Source: a bacterium
GTDB lineage: Bacteria > Pseudomonadota > Gammaproteobacteria > Burkholderiales > Methylophilaceae
Direction of reading: 5' to 3'
Assembly: GCA_027310505.1 (NCBI GenBank)
Contig: DAIDAS010000136.1
Location: forward strand, 1-5,640
DNA: 5,640 bases
In this document: piece after piece, positions 5,076 to 5,640 of the stretch
Position numbering within the stretch: position 1 is the stretch's first letter
Layout: every line of letters starts with the position of its first letter
Program-made: the position numbers and the translations under genes
The notes under the pieces: model-generated
Told to the model about the DNA's origin: nothing
Databases searched by the model: none
Seen by the model: only the letters and a program-made list of their open reading frames with translations

Positions 5076-5093
5076 CGAGAACTAAGGATATTA

Positions 5094-5640
5094 CTACGAC
5101 AGAGCAAGTCCAGTCATCATATTTTCCAGAGTTACCGCCAGCAGGGTTGCCACCGTAAGATCGGCGCTGGTTCCCGGGTTTATGCTCCGCGCCTTGAGTT
5201 CGGCATCGAAATCCAGCAGCGTGCGCTGATACAGCTTGGGGTTGTCACGCGCCAGCAATTCACGGTCATGATCCTGCGCTTCCTCCTGCAATTGCCTCGC
5301 AACGTCGTCGCCGTACTTGCGAGCGACATGGGTATCAGGAAACCTGGCTAGGAACCCCAGATAAACCGATGCGGTTGCCCATGCCGGCCGCTCCCACCGC
5401 TGCATGGTTTCCCGGTAACGCCGGGCGCCGAAATCAAACACATCCGCGAAATCGTTGGCGTATTGCCAGGCGATACGATCCTTGTGCTGTGCCTCGCGCA
5501 TCGCCTCAAGCAAGGTCACGTCCGGTGACTCGCGGACATCATGGTGCGCGCTTTCGCCCAGCCCGGCCGGAGAAGCTTTCACAATCGCCCGATAAGCATC
5601 CGCGGCATCCGACACGGTCAATGCCCGCAAGGTCTCCTGC
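5094..5640 (-). CDS. Triphosphoribosyl-dephospho-CoA synthase (CitG/MdcB) family protein (partial, N-terminus beyond window)
   Basis: About 182 C-terminal residues are visible. The frame stays open to the window edge (reading QET just before a TTG at 5630), so an internal TTG start is unlikely and the gene continues outside. Family signatures are KASPAGLGESAHHDV (about 170 residues from the end), VTLLEAMREAQHKDRIAWQYAN, DVFDFG and the C-terminal NPGTSADLTVATLLAVTLE. Classical CitG makes the prosthetic-group precursor of citrate or malonate decarboxylase. This version resembles the shorter relatives found in archaea and in methylotrophs carrying H4MPT, and no citrate or malonate lyase genes are visible here. 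Given fae nearby, a role in the H4MPT pathway or its cofactor is plausible, but this is inference from context. It lies 73 bases upstream of tal in the same direction. Confidence 0.8.
   Translation of the reverse strand, partial: QETLRALTVSDAADAYRAIVKASPAGLGESAHHDVRESPDVTLLEAMREAQHKDRIAWQYANDFADVFDFGARRYRETMQRWERPAWATASVYLGFLARFPDTHVARKYGDDVARQLQEEAQDHDRELLARDNPKLYQRTLLDFDAELKARSINPGTSADLTVATLLAVTLENMMTGLALS

Noticed and set aside
5021..5107. N-terminal extension of transaldolase to an ATG at 5107
   Set aside because: The ATG at 5020 has a strong ribosome site at the right distance and gives TalB-like length and residue numbering. The extension would overlap the preceding gene.
5628..5630. 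TTG at 5630 as the start of the CitG-like gene
   Set aside because: The frame continues upstream to the window edge and the protein would be well short of the family length, so the gene is simply cut off.

Overview
The window is a formaldehyde-handling locus from a methylotrophic proteobacterium. It combines the ribulose monophosphate (RuMP) assimilation enzymes (two 3-hexulose-6-phosphate synthases, one 6-phospho-3-hexuloisomerase, a transaldolase) with formaldehyde-activating enzyme (Fae), the entry point of tetrahydromethanopterin (H4MPT)-linked oxidation. That pairing is typical of type I (gammaproteobacterial) methanotrophs and of betaproteobacterial Methylophilaceae. I cannot decide between them from the sequence alone. 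No mobile element, tRNA, rRNA or CRISPR array was seen.

All credible genes lie on the minus strand, so transcription runs from high to low coordinates. In that order: the C-terminal part of a CitG-like (triphosphoribosyl-dephospho-CoA synthase family) protein (5640-5094, cut by the window edge); transaldolase (5020-4070); two hairpins, one a strong intrinsic terminator; hps copy A (3931-3290); hps copy B (3234-2605); a hairpin; hpi (2468-1929); a terminator; a roughly 300-bp non-coding stretch; an unusual truncated-haemoglobin-like protein with an N-terminal repeat (1598-1014); a promoter and leader; fae (893-354); a terminator; and the N-terminal part of a second fae paralogue (248-1, cut by the window edge). 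Long plus-strand reading frames are antisense shadows of these genes.

How the genes fit together: Hps condenses formaldehyde with ribulose 5-phosphate, Hpi isomerises the product to fructose 6-phosphate, and transaldolase helps regenerate the pentose acceptor. Fae instead condenses formaldehyde with H4MPT for oxidation. The locus thus encodes both sides of the formaldehyde branch point.

The most notable items are: a consensus-like promoter (TTGACA, 16 bp, TAGAAT) overlapping the transaldolase terminator just ahead of the hps pair; a truncated globin with no candidate proximal histidine and with a 21-residue repeat in front of it; a second Fae carrying a 28-residue N-terminal amphipathic helix plus Ala/Pro linker; and a terminator-like hairpin in the fae leader downstream of an extended -10 promoter.
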